Origin: a candidate division KSB1 bacterium
GTDB lineage: Bacteria; Zhuqueibacterota; Zhuqueibacteria; Zhuqueibacterales; Zhuqueibacteraceae
Length of the DNA stretch: 64,000 bases
Assembly (NCBI GenBank): GCA_034506175.1
Contig: JAPDQB010000035.1
Coordinates: 1-64,000 of the forward strand
Direction: 5' to 3'
Shown here: in pieces, positions 8,209 to 17,241 of the stretch
How the letters are laid out: every line of letters starts with the position of its first letter
Position numbering within the stretch: position 1 is the first letter of the stretch
Notes under the pieces: generated by a model
The model's database searches: none
Seen by the model: only the letters and a program-made list of their open reading frames with translations
What the model was told of the DNA's origin: nothing
Program-made: the position numbers and the translations under genes

Positions 8209-8958
8209 TTATTTTTTGAGCAGACTCGCCGCGTTTTCATCCAACCACCAAATCACGTGCCCATTTGCCGGCTGCACGGCTTGTGCCGGAAATTTTTGCC
8301 AATCACGCGGGCCTTCGAGGGTTGAGCGCAATGCTTTCGCCTTGTCTGCGCCAGTGACAAAGAAATAAATTTGTGCAGCCCGATTAATCAGCGGCAAAGT
8401 CAACGTTAGCCGGATTAACGGCGGCTTGGGGCTGTTGGTTACCGCAACGACGAGGCGCTTCTGTTCTTGCAGGAAGGGTGAATGAGGAAACAACGAAACA
8501 ATATGCCCATCGCTGCCCAATCCCAACAGCATCAAATCAAAGCGCGGCCAAAACGCATCATCGAAAAAATGATAGAGGAATTGCTCGTATCGTCGCGCTG
8601 CTTCGTTTGGCTCATAGAGCTCGGTTGGTATGGGATGGATATTTTCATTCTCGATAGAAAGCGGGGCCAGCAACGCTTCGCGCGCCATGTTATAATTGCT
8701 GTCAGGATGGTCTGCCGGGACATACCGCTCATCGCCCCAAAAGAAGTGCACGCGCGACCAATCAACCTGCTCGCGATAATCGCTTGCGAGCTTTTTGTAA
8801 ATCGCCCGCGGCGTATTGCCGCCGGCAAGCGCGACGGTGAAGCGGCCTTTTTCCGAAATAGCTCGACGAGCCGATTGCGTGAAAGATTCCGCAGCGACGC
8901 GATTTAAAATCGTTGTTTCCGCGAAGATGCGAAGATCGGTTTTCGCAAGTTCTTGCAT
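8209..8958 (-). CDS. pgl: 6-phosphogluconolactonase
   Basis: The protein has 249 residues, the normal length for the soluble Pgl/DevB family. It hydrolyses 6-phosphogluconolactone to 6-phosphogluconate, the second step of the oxidative pentose phosphate pathway. Family motifs are present in order: VALAGGNTP, HFFWGDERYVP followed by DHPDSNY, and LGLGSDGHIVSLFPHSP. The last usually reads GxGxDGHTASLFP. It is the last intact gene of a minus-strand run with gnd and pgi, although a DUF3303 remnant separates it from gnd. Confidence 0.95.
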   Translation of the reverse strand: MQELAKTDLRIFAETTILNRVAAESFTQSARRAISEKGRFTVALAGGNTPRAIYKKLASDYREQVDWSRVHFFWGDERYVPADHPDSNYNMAREALLAPLSIENENIHPIPTELYEPNEAARRYEQFLYHFFDDAFWPRFDLMLLGLGSDGHIVSLFPHSPFLQEQKRLVVAVTNSPKPPLIRLTLTLPLINRAAQIYFFVTGADKAKALRSTLEGPRDWQKFPAQAVQPANGHVIWWLDENAASLLKK

Positions 8959-8980
8959 GCTTCGTTGAGAACTGGATGGG

Positions 8981-9122
8981 TCAAAGCATTGGTGTCATCG
9001 CTTCTACAACCTCTTGCGATGCGACAACAGGGATGATCTCAAATTCTACCGGGTCTTGCCATTGAATTACCCACGGCTGAAACAGGCGCGTCTCGTCACA
9101 TTCCATGAGCTGAAAGCAAGTT
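8981..9122 (-). pseudogene. C-terminal remnant of a DUF3303-like small protein
   Basis: Between gnd and pgl the minus strand encodes TCFQLMECDETRLFQPWV followed by DPVEFEIIPVV and ends with TGA at 8981. This resembles the C-terminal half of the small DUF3303 family (CFQLME, then an acidic and WxxxW region, then EFEIVPVV). No start codon with its N-terminal half exists, because the gnd stop codon lies immediately upstream. It is therefore a truncated remnant and not a functional gene. Confidence 0.6.
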
Positions 9123-9123
9123 T

Positions 9124-10536
9124 TTACTCCCAAGCTGCGTGAAAAACACCGGCTTTATCTATTCGCTCGAACGTGTGCGCGCCGAAAAAATCACGTTGCG
9201 CTTGAATCAGATTCGCCGGCAGGCTGGCGCAGCGATAGGAATCGTAGTAGGCCAATGACGCACTCATCGCCGGCACCGGCACGCCCAGCTCGATGGCGGT
9301 TTGCAGCGCGAAACGCCACGCCTCCTGCCGCGCGTTGATCGCTTTCTGAAATTCGGCGTCGATCAGCAAATTCGGCAAATGCGGATTGCGGTGATAGGCG
9401 TTGGTGATGTCGTTGAGCAGCTTGGCGCGGATGATGCAGCCGGCGCGCCAGATTTTGGCGATCTCGGCGAGATTCAAATTATAATTGTACTCTACCGACG
9501 CCTTTTTCAGCATGTGCATGCCTTGTGCGTACGAGCAAATCTTTGACGCATACAACGCCTCTCGCACCGCTTCGATTAGCTTTTTCTTGTCGCCGGAATA
9601 TTTTGCCGCCGGGCCGGCCAAAATTTTTGCCGCAGCCACGCGCTCCTCTTTTTGCGACGAAAGAATGCGCCCGTCCACCGCCGCGGTGATGGTCGGAATC
9701 GCGGCGCCGAGATCGTGCGCATTTTGGCTCGTCCATTTGCCCGTGCCTTTCTGCCCGGCCTTGTCGAGAATCGAATCCACCAGCGGTTTGCCGGTTTCCT
9801 CATCAATCTTTTTGAACACTTTGGAAGTCACTTCAATGAGAAAAGACGCGAGCTCGCCTTTGTTCCAGTCGGCAAAGATTTGATGAAACTCCATCGCCGA
9901 AAGCCCGAGGCCGCGCCGGAGCAGATCGTAGGCCTCAGCGATAAGCTGCATATCGCCGTACTCAATGCCGTTGTGGACCATCTTGACGTAATGGCCGGCG
10001 CCGCCGGGGCCGATGTAAGTGACGCATGGCTGGCCGTCTTCTTTCGCTTTCGCCGAAACGGCGATCATGATCGGCTCGACTTCTTTGTACGCTTTCGCAT
10101 CGCCGCCGGGCATGAGGCTCGGCCCCCACAGCGCGCCCTCCTCGCCGCCGGAAACGCCCATGCCGAAAAACTTGAAGCCGTGCGCCTCCAACTCTTTGGC
10201 ACGGCGCTCGGTGTCGAGGAAATACGAATTGCCGCCGTCGATAATCAAATCACCTGGATCCAGCACCGGCACGAGCTGCTGAATCGTCGCATCCACCGGT
10301 GCGCCGGCTTTGACTAGCAACATAATGCGCCGCGGCCGTTCGAGCGCGCCGACAAATTCGTTGATCGTGTACGTCGGGCGGATGTTTTTTCCCGCCGCCG
10401 GACCGGCGATATATTCCTTCGTCGCATCCGGCGTGCGATTATAAACCGCGACACTGAAACCGTTGCGCGCCACATTGAGCACGAAATTTTGGCCCATCAC
10501 CCCGAGGCCGATCATGCCGAAATCTTGTTTTTGCAT
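9124..10536 (-). CDS. gnd: 6-phosphogluconate dehydrogenase (decarboxylating)
   Basis: The protein has 470 residues, typical of the long dimeric Gnd. It oxidises and decarboxylates 6-phosphogluconate to ribulose-5-phosphate with NADP. The N-terminal Rossmann motif is MIGLGVMGQNFVLNVARNGF. GGNSYFLDTERR, GMGVSGGEEGALWGPS and GAGHYVKMVHNGIEYGDMQ contain the substrate-binding and catalytic lysine and glutamate residues of the family. AGGAG lies just before the ATG. It is encoded downstream of pgi with about 100 bases of repeat sequence between. Confidence 0.97.
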   Translation of the reverse strand: MQKQDFGMIGLGVMGQNFVLNVARNGFSVAVYNRTPDATKEYIAGPAAGKNIRPTYTINEFVGALERPRRIMLLVKAGAPVDATIQQLVPVLDPGDLIIDGGNSYFLDTERRAKELEAHGFKFFGMGVSGGEEGALWGPSLMPGGDAKAYKEVEPIMIAVSAKAKEDGQPCVTYIGPGGAGHYVKMVHNGIEYGDMQLIAEAYDLLRRGLGLSAMEFHQIFADWNKGELASFLIEVTSKVFKKIDEETGKPLVDSILDKAGQKGTGKWTSQNAHDLGAAIPTITAAVDGRILSSQKEERVAAAKILAGPAAKYSGDKKKLIEAVREALYASKICSYAQGMHMLKKASVEYNYNLNLAEIAKIWRAGCIIRAKLLNDITNAYHRNPHLPNLLIDAEFQKAINARQEAWRFALQTAIELGVPVPAMSASLAYYDSYRCASLPANLIQAQRDFFGAHTFERIDKAGVFHAAWE

Positions 10537-10555
10537 TGGAATCTCCTGTTGACAT

Positions 10556-10627
10556 TTCCGCTCTTGCTCCTACTCATACTCCATTTCAAAGCGAGTAAGA
10601 GCAGGAGTACGTACGAGCAAGAGTAAG
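10556..10627. repeat. imperfect inverted purine/pyrimidine repeat
   Basis: Between pgi and gnd the sequence CTCTTGCTCCTACTCATACT is followed by GAGTAAGAGCAGGAGTACGT and GAGCAAGAG. The two halves are imperfect inverted copies with internal short direct repeats. It may form a hairpin in the pgi-gnd transcript. It has no T tract in the direction of transcription. Confidence 0.5.
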
Positions 10628-10634
10628 AAAATTT

Positions 10635-12359
10635 TTATAAAATCATCTCCGCGAGTTTTTGCAATCCACCAACAACGTTCTTACCCAGATGAAAACGAAT
10701 GACGCGACGGCCTGTATTAAGCAAGGCTTGGCGATCACCCAACGCCTGCGCCAATTTGAGCACGCCGAACGTCATCGAAGATCTTGCTTCGCCAGCTTCA
10801 TCAGGAATGGCGGCGTCTTGCATCGGATCGGATGTGAATTGAATAAAAAGCCCGTTGCCAGCGTCGCCTTTGTGCAATTGGCCGGTGGAGTGCAGAAAGC
10901 GCGGGCCGTAACCAACCGTTGTGGCGAGACGCAGACGCGTTTGAATTTTTGTCCGCAATTTTTGGAGTGCGACATCAGTTTCCGGCGCCGGTTGCACGAA
11001 AGCATGCAATGCAACGTAACTTCTTCCGGATTGCGCCTGCGCTAAAAATTTGTTGAGCGCTTCTTGCAAGCTTTGCGCGGGAAAGTCCGAATACACCGCG
11101 ACGCCACGGGCCCGCAAGCTCGGCGCCTGCTCCGGCAGCTTGCCTGATTTTTGATACGCCGCGACCATTTGCCGCGCCAACACTTTTGCCGATTCGACGT
11201 TCGGCTGATCGAACGGATTGATGCCGAGCCGCCAGCCGGCAACAATTGTGGCCATTTCCCAGCGGAAGAACTCCGCGCCGAGATCATGCAAATCACGCAA
11301 GTTGAGCTGCACGACCGGATGTCCCGCTTGCCTCAGCGCTTCAACTTTGGCATCATGCGTCGAGTCACCTTCCAGCCGCAAATAAACAAACAAGCGATCA
11401 TTCGCATAAACATTCGGCGCGCCGATTTCTTCGCCATCGACCGGCAAAATACCTTTGCCTTCCTTGCCGGTGCTCTCAGCGATCAATTGCTCGGCCCACG
11501 CGCCGAAAGATTTGAGCGGCGGTGAAGCGGCTAACGTAACTTTGTCGCGGCCGGCAACGGCCAATTCTCCCATGATCGCGCCGAGCATGGCGGATGAATT
11601 GTCGCCGCCGTGCAGCGCGCTGTTGGAGGCCATCGTCGCGGCGCGTTCGAGGAGTAATTTCAAATCCATGCCGATCAGCGCCGCCGGCACCAGGCCAAAA
11701 TAAGATAGAGCGGAATAGCGTCCGCCAATATTCGGATCATTGAGAAAAGTTTTGCGAAAATTATATTTCTTTGCAGCGTCCGCGAGTCCACTGCCGGGGT
11801 CGGTGATGGCAATAAAGTGCGCACCGGTTTTCTCGTGGCCAATTTTTTCCGCTGTCCAGTTGTAAAAATATTTAAAGAACGAAAACGTTTCAACCGTGCC
11901 ACCGGATTTGGTTGAGACGATGAAAAGCGTCTTTGCCGGATCGAGTCGTTTCGCGTGAGCAAGCACCGCATCCGGATCGGTGCTGTCGAGCACCGCGAGA
12001 TCGAGATAGCCCGGCTTTACGCCAAAGGTGAAACGAAAAACTTCCGGCGCGAGACTGGAGCCGCCCATGCCGAGCAGCAGTGCGTGGGCGTAACCTTCCG
12101 CGCGCAATTCATCGACGAGTGCGGTGATTTCGGGAATCGCCTCCATCATTACTTCCGGACTGTGCAGCCAGCCGAGGCGGTTGGAGATTTCGGTCGGATT
12201 GGGTTTCCAGACGGTATGGTCGTGTTTCCAAATGCGCGCCATGATGTTGTTGTCCCGCAGCTCGACGAGCGCTTTCTCGACCGCGGCTTGATAATCGCCG
12301 AGGCTGACGCTGCAATTTCTTTGTCCGGCAAAGTTGTCTTTGTCGTGAAGTTTCGGCAT
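10635..12359 (-). CDS. pgi: glucose-6-phosphate isomerase (long form)
   Basis: The protein has 574 residues and interconverts glucose-6-phosphate and fructose-6-phosphate. The first SIS domain has LLGMGGSSLAPEV and the phosphate-binding IVSTKSGGTVETF. LHGGDNSSAML and ESTGKEGKGILP hold active-site residues of the second half. The N-terminus (NRLGWL, VWK) and overall length resemble the isomerase half of the transaldolase-isomerase fusion proteins rather than the compact E. coli enzyme, but no transaldolase domain is attached here. It lies between the deacylase gene and gnd on the minus strand; AAGGAA precedes the ATG. Confidence 0.94.
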   Translation of the reverse strand: MPKLHDKDNFAGQRNCSVSLGDYQAAVEKALVELRDNNIMARIWKHDHTVWKPNPTEISNRLGWLHSPEVMMEAIPEITALVDELRAEGYAHALLLGMGGSSLAPEVFRFTFGVKPGYLDLAVLDSTDPDAVLAHAKRLDPAKTLFIVSTKSGGTVETFSFFKYFYNWTAEKIGHEKTGAHFIAITDPGSGLADAAKKYNFRKTFLNDPNIGGRYSALSYFGLVPAALIGMDLKLLLERAATMASNSALHGGDNSSAMLGAIMGELAVAGRDKVTLAASPPLKSFGAWAEQLIAESTGKEGKGILPVDGEEIGAPNVYANDRLFVYLRLEGDSTHDAKVEALRQAGHPVVQLNLRDLHDLGAEFFRWEMATIVAGWRLGINPFDQPNVESAKVLARQMVAAYQKSGKLPEQAPSLRARGVAVYSDFPAQSLQEALNKFLAQAQSGRSYVALHAFVQPAPETDVALQKLRTKIQTRLRLATTVGYGPRFLHSTGQLHKGDAGNGLFIQFTSDPMQDAAIPDEAGEARSSMTFGVLKLAQALGDRQALLNTGRRVIRFHLGKNVVGGLQKLAEMIL

Positions 12360-12433
12360 TGGCTTTTTCCTTGTTTATTCTTTTATTGTTGTTTGTCGAT
12401 TTATTGAAATGGAATACCCCAGGCGGGCAAGCC

Positions 12434-12450
12434 TGCGGCCGTGGGCCGCA
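12434..12450. repeat. GC-rich short hairpin
   Basis: TGCGGCC at 12434-12440 and GGCCGCA at 12444-12450 form a perfect 7-base stem with a three-base loop, embedded in GC-rich sequence unlike its AT-rich flanks. It lies between the deacylase stop and the pgi start. It may be a dispersed repeat or attenuate read-through from the deacylase gene. Confidence 0.45.
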
Positions 12451-12508
12451 ACCCCAAAGTGAATTTTTTTCTGTGAGAGTTCAAATTCTGTGAGCCAAAA
12501 GTTTTTGC

Positions 12509-14092
12509 TTAAAGAATTTTCCCCGCCCGCGCCCCGGTGTGCTTGCCTTCGTTCACGACGATCCTTCCATTCACCAACACGCAGCGAATGCCGGCGGCGT
12601 ATTGATGCGGATTCTCGAACGTGGCTTGGTCGGCAACTTTCTGCGCGTCGAAAATGACGAGATCGGCGGCAAAGCCTTCGCGAATCAAGCCGCGATCCCA
12701 GAAGCCGAAAGTTTGCGCCGGCAGCGAGGTCATCTTGCGAATGGCGTCTTCGAGGCCGAGCAATTTTTTCTCGCGGACGTATTTGCCGAGCACGCGAACG
12801 TTGTTGCCGTAACCGCGCGGATGCGGCACGCCGCGTCCCATTTCAATGACGCCGGCATCGGAAGCGACCATGCAAAACGGCTGCTGCATGATGTGTTCGA
12901 CGTCCTCCTCGCTCATGCTGTGATAAACCATGCCGACGCGCCCCTCGCTGGCCAAATACATGTCGATGATTTGCTCGGCCTGCGCTTCGACGTTTTTCGT
13001 GCCGCGGATTTGCCTGGTGATCGCCGCAATGCTTTTGCCGTTGAAAGTCGAATCCGGCCGATAGTTGGCGACAAAGGCGAAGGAATAATTTTTGAGCCCG
13101 CGGTCGCGCTGCATTTTGATCATCTCCTTTTTTATTTGCTCCCGCTGCCCGGGGTCGCGCAAACGTGCTGCAGCCGCCTCGCGGCCGCCATCGTGCACCC
13201 AGTCCGGCAAAAGAATATCAAGCCCGGTGCTCGAAGCCGGATAAGCGTACTGATCGATCGTCACTTGCAGGCCACGTTCTCTGGCTTCACGAATCAAGCT
13301 CGTCGTCAACCGGCTTTGCCCCCACAATTTTTTGCTTGAAATTTTGAAATGCGAAATTTCCACCGGCAACCCCGCGGTCTCGCCGATGAAAATAGCTTCC
13401 TTGATTGCAGCGACGACGTCGTTGCCTTCGTTGCGAATGTGGCTGGCGTAAATGCCATTGTGCCTGGCGGCGACTTTGGCGAGGGCGACGATTTCATCGG
13501 TTTTCGCAAACGTGCCGGGAATGTAAATGAGGCCGGTCGAGAGGCCAACGGCGCCGTCGCGCATGGCTTGCTCGACCAACTGTTGCATCTTCTCCAATTC
13601 GTCCGGCGAGGGATCACGCGCTTCCTCTTTCATCACGGCGCGGCGCACCGTGTTGTGGCCAATCAACGTCGCGACATTGAGTGAAACGCCCTTTGCTCCA
13701 AGGGCGCGCAACGAGTCGCCAACGGCCAGCCACGAGCCGCCGCAGTTGCCGGTGACGATGGTGGTCACGCCCATCATCAGGAAATTATCGGCGGTCGGCA
13801 TGCGCATGATGCCGGTTTCCACGTGCGCGTGCACGTCGATGAATCCAGGCGCCACGATCAACTTTTGCGCGTCGATGACTTGCGCCGCTTCGCTCGCATC
13901 GATCCGGCCGATTTTGGCGATTTTACCGTTGTTGATACCGATGTCGGCATAAAACCACGGATTGCCGCTGCCGTCCGCGATGCGGCCGTTCTTGATCACC
14001 AGTTCATATTTTGAAGACGCAGCCGGACTATAATTGGCTGAGAGAAAAAGCGTGACCCACAACAGCAGGACGCAAAACTTTCGGCGGTTCAT
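12509..14092 (-). CDS. exported N-acyl-D-amino-acid deacylase
   Basis: The protein has 527 residues, of the amidohydrolase superfamily. A signal peptide is evident (MNRRKFCVLLLWVTLFLSAN, then SPAAS), so it acts in the periplasm. Metal-site motifs are APGFIDVHAHVE near residue 80, the conserved ATLIGHNTVRRAVMK, GLSTGLIYIPG, and YASHIRNEG. MVASDAG provides the late aspartate and HPRGYGN follows it. The enzyme class hydrolyses N-acyl-D-amino acids or related D-peptides, which fits with the Tat-exported alanine racemase at 18163. AAAGGA precedes the ATG. A decayed paralogue fragment lies at 1742-2182. Confidence 0.92.
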   Translation of the reverse strand: MNRRKFCVLLLWVTLFLSANYSPAASSKYELVIKNGRIADGSGNPWFYADIGINNGKIAKIGRIDASEAAQVIDAQKLIVAPGFIDVHAHVETGIMRMPTADNFLMMGVTTIVTGNCGGSWLAVGDSLRALGAKGVSLNVATLIGHNTVRRAVMKEEARDPSPDELEKMQQLVEQAMRDGAVGLSTGLIYIPGTFAKTDEIVALAKVAARHNGIYASHIRNEGNDVVAAIKEAIFIGETAGLPVEISHFKISSKKLWGQSRLTTSLIREARERGLQVTIDQYAYPASSTGLDILLPDWVHDGGREAAAARLRDPGQREQIKKEMIKMQRDRGLKNYSFAFVANYRPDSTFNGKSIAAITRQIRGTKNVEAQAEQIIDMYLASEGRVGMVYHSMSEEDVEHIMQQPFCMVASDAGVIEMGRGVPHPRGYGNNVRVLGKYVREKKLLGLEDAIRKMTSLPAQTFGFWDRGLIREGFAADLVIFDAQKVADQATFENPHQYAAGIRCVLVNGRIVVNEGKHTGARAGKIL

Positions 14093-14095
14093 AGT

Positions 14096-14395
14096 TTATC
14101 CTTTCGCCAGTTGATTCGAAATAATAGTGCCGCGCTTCCAGTGTTTAGTCGTGCGGACGTGGCTTGCTCTTGCATATTTTGTGACGTTGTATTTGAAATC
14201 GACATAGCTGAAACTTGCCGCATGGCCCACGACGCAGCCTTCTTGCTCTTCTCCATAAAAAGAGGCGCCGCGCCAGCACGCGCGGATTTTTTGCTCGTTC
14301 CACTTGCCGCGATACAGCCTGGTGTTCTCACCATCCAGCTTTTCGGTGACGACGACGTCTTTGAGTTTTTCGAGATGTTGTATTGATTCTAACAA
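14096..14395 (-). pseudogene. internally deleted RNA ligase (Rnl2-like) remnant
   Basis: A 99-residue open frame keeps the nucleotidyltransferase motif I (VVTEKLDGENTRLYRG, with the lysine that is adenylylated). It then jumps to the C-terminal block GCVVGHAASFSYVDF and YARASHVRTTKHW of the same RNA ligase family. Intact members have well over 200 residues; motifs III, IIIa and IV are missing here. The frame is still open, so a tiny protein could be made, but it lacks the residues needed for catalysis. It ends 4 bases before the deacylase start. Confidence 0.72.
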
Positions 14396-14540
14396 AATGT
14401 CGTCGCCGCTTCTTCCCGGCGGCCAGGGCAGATGGGGCGTGCGAGGATATTTGACGCGCTGGGGTGTGGGTATATGGCAAAATCGCGGCAGCGTTTTTGA
14501 TCACCACGGCTTTGTAATTGATCAGTTACAGATGGGTAGC

Positions 14541-14557
14541 GCAAGCATCTTGCTTGC
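14541..14557. repeat. short palindrome in the 14396-14617 spacer
   Basis: GCAAGCA and TGCTTGC flank a three-base loop, preceded by GGGTAGC. The spacer between the RNA-ligase remnant and the TonB receptor stop holds no other recognisable feature. The sequence has the look of a dispersed hairpin repeat. Confidence 0.4.
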
Positions 14558-14617
14558 AGTCAGGATTGCGGCGCTACGTTTTTCCACCCAAGACTTGGGC
14601 ATTACATGGCATTAACC

Positions 14618-17026
14618 TCAAAAACTCGCCTTCACCGCCGCAATAAAATTCCTCCCCGGCGCCACGATGCCGGAGGAGTAAGGCCGGTATCGCTGATCCG
14701 TGATGTTTTCCACGCCGGCAATGAGCATGAGCAAATCAGCCAATTGATACTGCACCTTCAAATTCAACGTGTACCAGCTCGGCGAATGGGGATTGCCATT
14801 TGCATCAACGGCGTAGATATGCGGCTTGCCTCGCTCCTCCGGCGCCAAATCGTCAAAAGAAATTTCGCCATTGTAAACGCCGTAAAAATCCGCTTTCAAC
14901 CGGTCGCGGCGATAAATCAGATGGGTTGTGCCAAACCAGGGTCCGGCATGGCGCAGCGGCGCGGTGCTGCCGTCGTCCAGCTCTTCTTCGCCCTTTTGAA
15001 AGTTGAAGCGGGATGACAGCGTGAAGCCGGCGGGCAGCTTGAGCTCGAGGCCGGCCTGAATGCCATAAACGTGCGCGTTGGCGGCGTTTTGAATGGCCTG
15101 CACCTGGCTCAACGCGCCGTCATACACGATGCTGTCCTGGCCGTTGAGCGTGAAGTTGCGCCGCACCAGCGCCGCGTCGAGAAAAGTAAAGTAGCCGGCA
15201 ACATCTGCTTTTGCAACGCTGCCAAAGGTTTTGGCGATGCCCAGCTCGGTGTTGTAGGCATACTCCGGTTTCAAGCCGGGATTGGGAACGATGACCGAAC
15301 CCGGCGCGGAGTCGAAAACTTTGCCGACATCGTCGATATTGGGTGCGCGGAATCCGGTGGAAAAATTCGCGCTGAGGTTCCAGCTTTCGTCCGGATTATA
15401 AACCACGCCGGTGCTGCCGGTCAGCGCGCCGGTATTCAAGCTGGCGGAGGTGAAGGGAAATGGAAAAAACCTCGTGTCGAATTTCGCGTCGAGTGTTGCC
15501 AGGTTGTACCGCAGACCGGATTGCAAAATAACTTTCCGGCTGGCATGGAAGCGGTAGCTCAAATAAGCAGCATAAGAGTTCCATGTCGAGCCGTCGGGGT
15601 AGCGCGTGCTGATCGGCACCGTTGCTCCGGTTGCGATGTTTTCACCTGATGCCACCGAGCCGACCCGGTTGAACACGACTTCAGCGCCATAGAACAGCCG
15701 GTGCTTTTCACGCCAACTTTTGTCAAAATCGAGGTTGGCACTATAAGCATTCACGGTTTCGCTGCGATGGTTCAGTCGCGAGTCGCCGAAATTGCGATCG
15801 TGGCGGCTTTCCTCGAAATGTTGGTAAGCCAGCGTCAAACGCGCGTTATCGTACCAGCCGCGGTCTCGCGCGTGCTGCAGGTTCAATGCGTTCATAAGCC
15901 ATTTTTGTGGGCCATAATACCATTCGGCTGACCGCAAGCGGCCCCGGCGATATTCGATGAGCCGGTCGTACCTGGGCACGTCTGTTGATGCTGAATAGTG
16001 GAATCCATAACTGAAATTCCACGCGGCGTTCGGCTCGAAGCGGATTTTTTGCATCAGATTCAATTGGCTGTAACCGCTTTCAGTCTGTTCTTCCGGATCG
16101 GGATTGGTTGTGGCGACGTCCTGTCCATTGACGCGATCCTGAAATTCCCGGCGCAGATATTCGTCCGGCCCGTTGCTGCCCATCTTCAGATTATCGAAAT
16201 CGGTGTAAGTTACGCTGGATAAGAACGCCCATTTTTGCAGGCCGATATTCAAATGGGCATGGCCGGTTTTCTCGAAACTCGCCGAGCTGTTTCTAACCGT
16301 GGCCGAGCCTCGTACCAAGGGCTCGCCATTCGTTGAAAATTTGGGCGCCAGCGTATGAAAACCCATCACGCCACCGATGGCATCACTGCCGTAAATCACC
16401 GAACCCGGGCCGAACACCACTTCGGCATTCTCGGTGGCAAATGGATCGAGCGCGATGACATTTTGCAAATTGCCGCTGCGGAATATGGCGTTGTTCATGC
16501 GCACGCCATCCACGGCGATGAGCACGCGATTGGTGGCAAAACCTCGAATCATCGGACTGCCGCCGCCCAACTGGCTCTTCTGAATGAAAATTTCGCCGGA
16601 AGCGCCGAGCAGATCGGCAGCGGTTTGCGGATTTTGCAGATTGACTTCCGTCGCGCGTATCGAGGCGATTTTGTTTGGAACCTCACGCGCCGCCTGCGCC
16701 CAACGCACAGCCGACACCACCACGCCGTTCAGCGGAATCGAGGTTTCTTCCAAAAACAGAGTGAATTGCATCTCTTCGAGCTGTTTATAGCTGTAAACGC
16801 CGCGCTGGTAGCCGATCAAGTCGATGTGAATGCTGTCCGCGTTTTTGAATTTGGACAATTCAACATGCCCGCGGGCATCCGTTATGCCGGATGCTGCCGG
16901 ATTTTTGCTGTGCACACTCACACCTGCCAGCGGCTGGCGGGTGACTTTGTCTTTTATCGCCAAAATCTGGGCCTGGCCGGAAACCGCCAACGCCAGGATG
17001 AGCAATGGGAATATATTTCTTTGCAT
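14618..17026 (-). CDS. TonB-dependent outer-membrane receptor
   Basis: The protein has 802 residues. A signal peptide (MQRNIFPLLILALAVSGQAQ) leads into a carboxypeptidase-regulatory-like domain (about 25-105: VTRQPLAGVSV, GYQRGVYSY). The plug follows (VLIAVDGVRMNN, then FGPGSVIYGSDAIGGVMGF), then a beta-barrel ending in aromatic KASF. The plug resembles haem, siderophore or cobalamin receptors rather than SusC. The start at 17026 is chosen because GGAGG lies just upstream; an in-frame ATG at 17050 has none. Its neighbour upstream, a secreted 174-residue protein, could be a partner. Substrate is unknown. Confidence 0.93.
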   Translation of the reverse strand: MQRNIFPLLILALAVSGQAQILAIKDKVTRQPLAGVSVHSKNPAASGITDARGHVELSKFKNADSIHIDLIGYQRGVYSYKQLEEMQFTLFLEETSIPLNGVVVSAVRWAQAAREVPNKIASIRATEVNLQNPQTAADLLGASGEIFIQKSQLGGGSPMIRGFATNRVLIAVDGVRMNNAIFRSGNLQNVIALDPFATENAEVVFGPGSVIYGSDAIGGVMGFHTLAPKFSTNGEPLVRGSATVRNSSASFEKTGHAHLNIGLQKWAFLSSVTYTDFDNLKMGSNGPDEYLRREFQDRVNGQDVATTNPDPEEQTESGYSQLNLMQKIRFEPNAAWNFSYGFHYSASTDVPRYDRLIEYRRGRLRSAEWYYGPQKWLMNALNLQHARDRGWYDNARLTLAYQHFEESRHDRNFGDSRLNHRSETVNAYSANLDFDKSWREKHRLFYGAEVVFNRVGSVASGENIATGATVPISTRYPDGSTWNSYAAYLSYRFHASRKVILQSGLRYNLATLDAKFDTRFFPFPFTSASLNTGALTGSTGVVYNPDESWNLSANFSTGFRAPNIDDVGKVFDSAPGSVIVPNPGLKPEYAYNTELGIAKTFGSVAKADVAGYFTFLDAALVRRNFTLNGQDSIVYDGALSQVQAIQNAANAHVYGIQAGLELKLPAGFTLSSRFNFQKGEEELDDGSTAPLRHAGPWFGTTHLIYRRDRLKADFYGVYNGEISFDDLAPEERGKPHIYAVDANGNPHSPSWYTLNLKVQYQLADLLMLIAGVENITDQRYRPYSSGIVAPGRNFIAAVKASF

Positions 17027-17063
17027 GGTTTCCTCCACGTTAGCAGGCAAGTGACAAAACTAT

Positions 17064-17146
17064 AGTCATTGCGAGGCGTTTTTTTGCCGAAGCCATCCAT
17101 TGATATCAACGGATTGTGCGCTGGCAGCCAGGAGACTTGCAATGAC
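17064..17146. repeat. dispersed palindromic repeat (GTCATTGCGAG type)
   Basis: AGTCATTGCGAG at 17064-17075 and CTTGCAATGAC at 17136-17146 are near-perfect inverted termini of an 80-base element with no open frame. Elements with these ends are widely scattered in many bacterial genomes. It separates the TonB receptor from the gene upstream of it. Confidence 0.6.
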
Positions 17147-17173
17147 CATTAGTATGAGTTCAGCGGTCTGAGC

Positions 17174-17193
17174 TGCAAAACTGAAGTTTTGCA
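17174..17193. repeat. 8-bp perfect hairpin
   Basis: TGCAAAAC (17174-17181) and GTTTTGCA (17186-17193) enclose a TGAA tetraloop; the flanking GAGC and CTCC extend the symmetry. It lies downstream of the minus-strand gene 17242-17766 and could end its transcript, although no T tract follows on that strand. Confidence 0.45.
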
Positions 17194-17241
17194 CTCCGTA
17201 TTCATTTGGCTAAGTTCATACACGAGTATATTGATGCCGGC

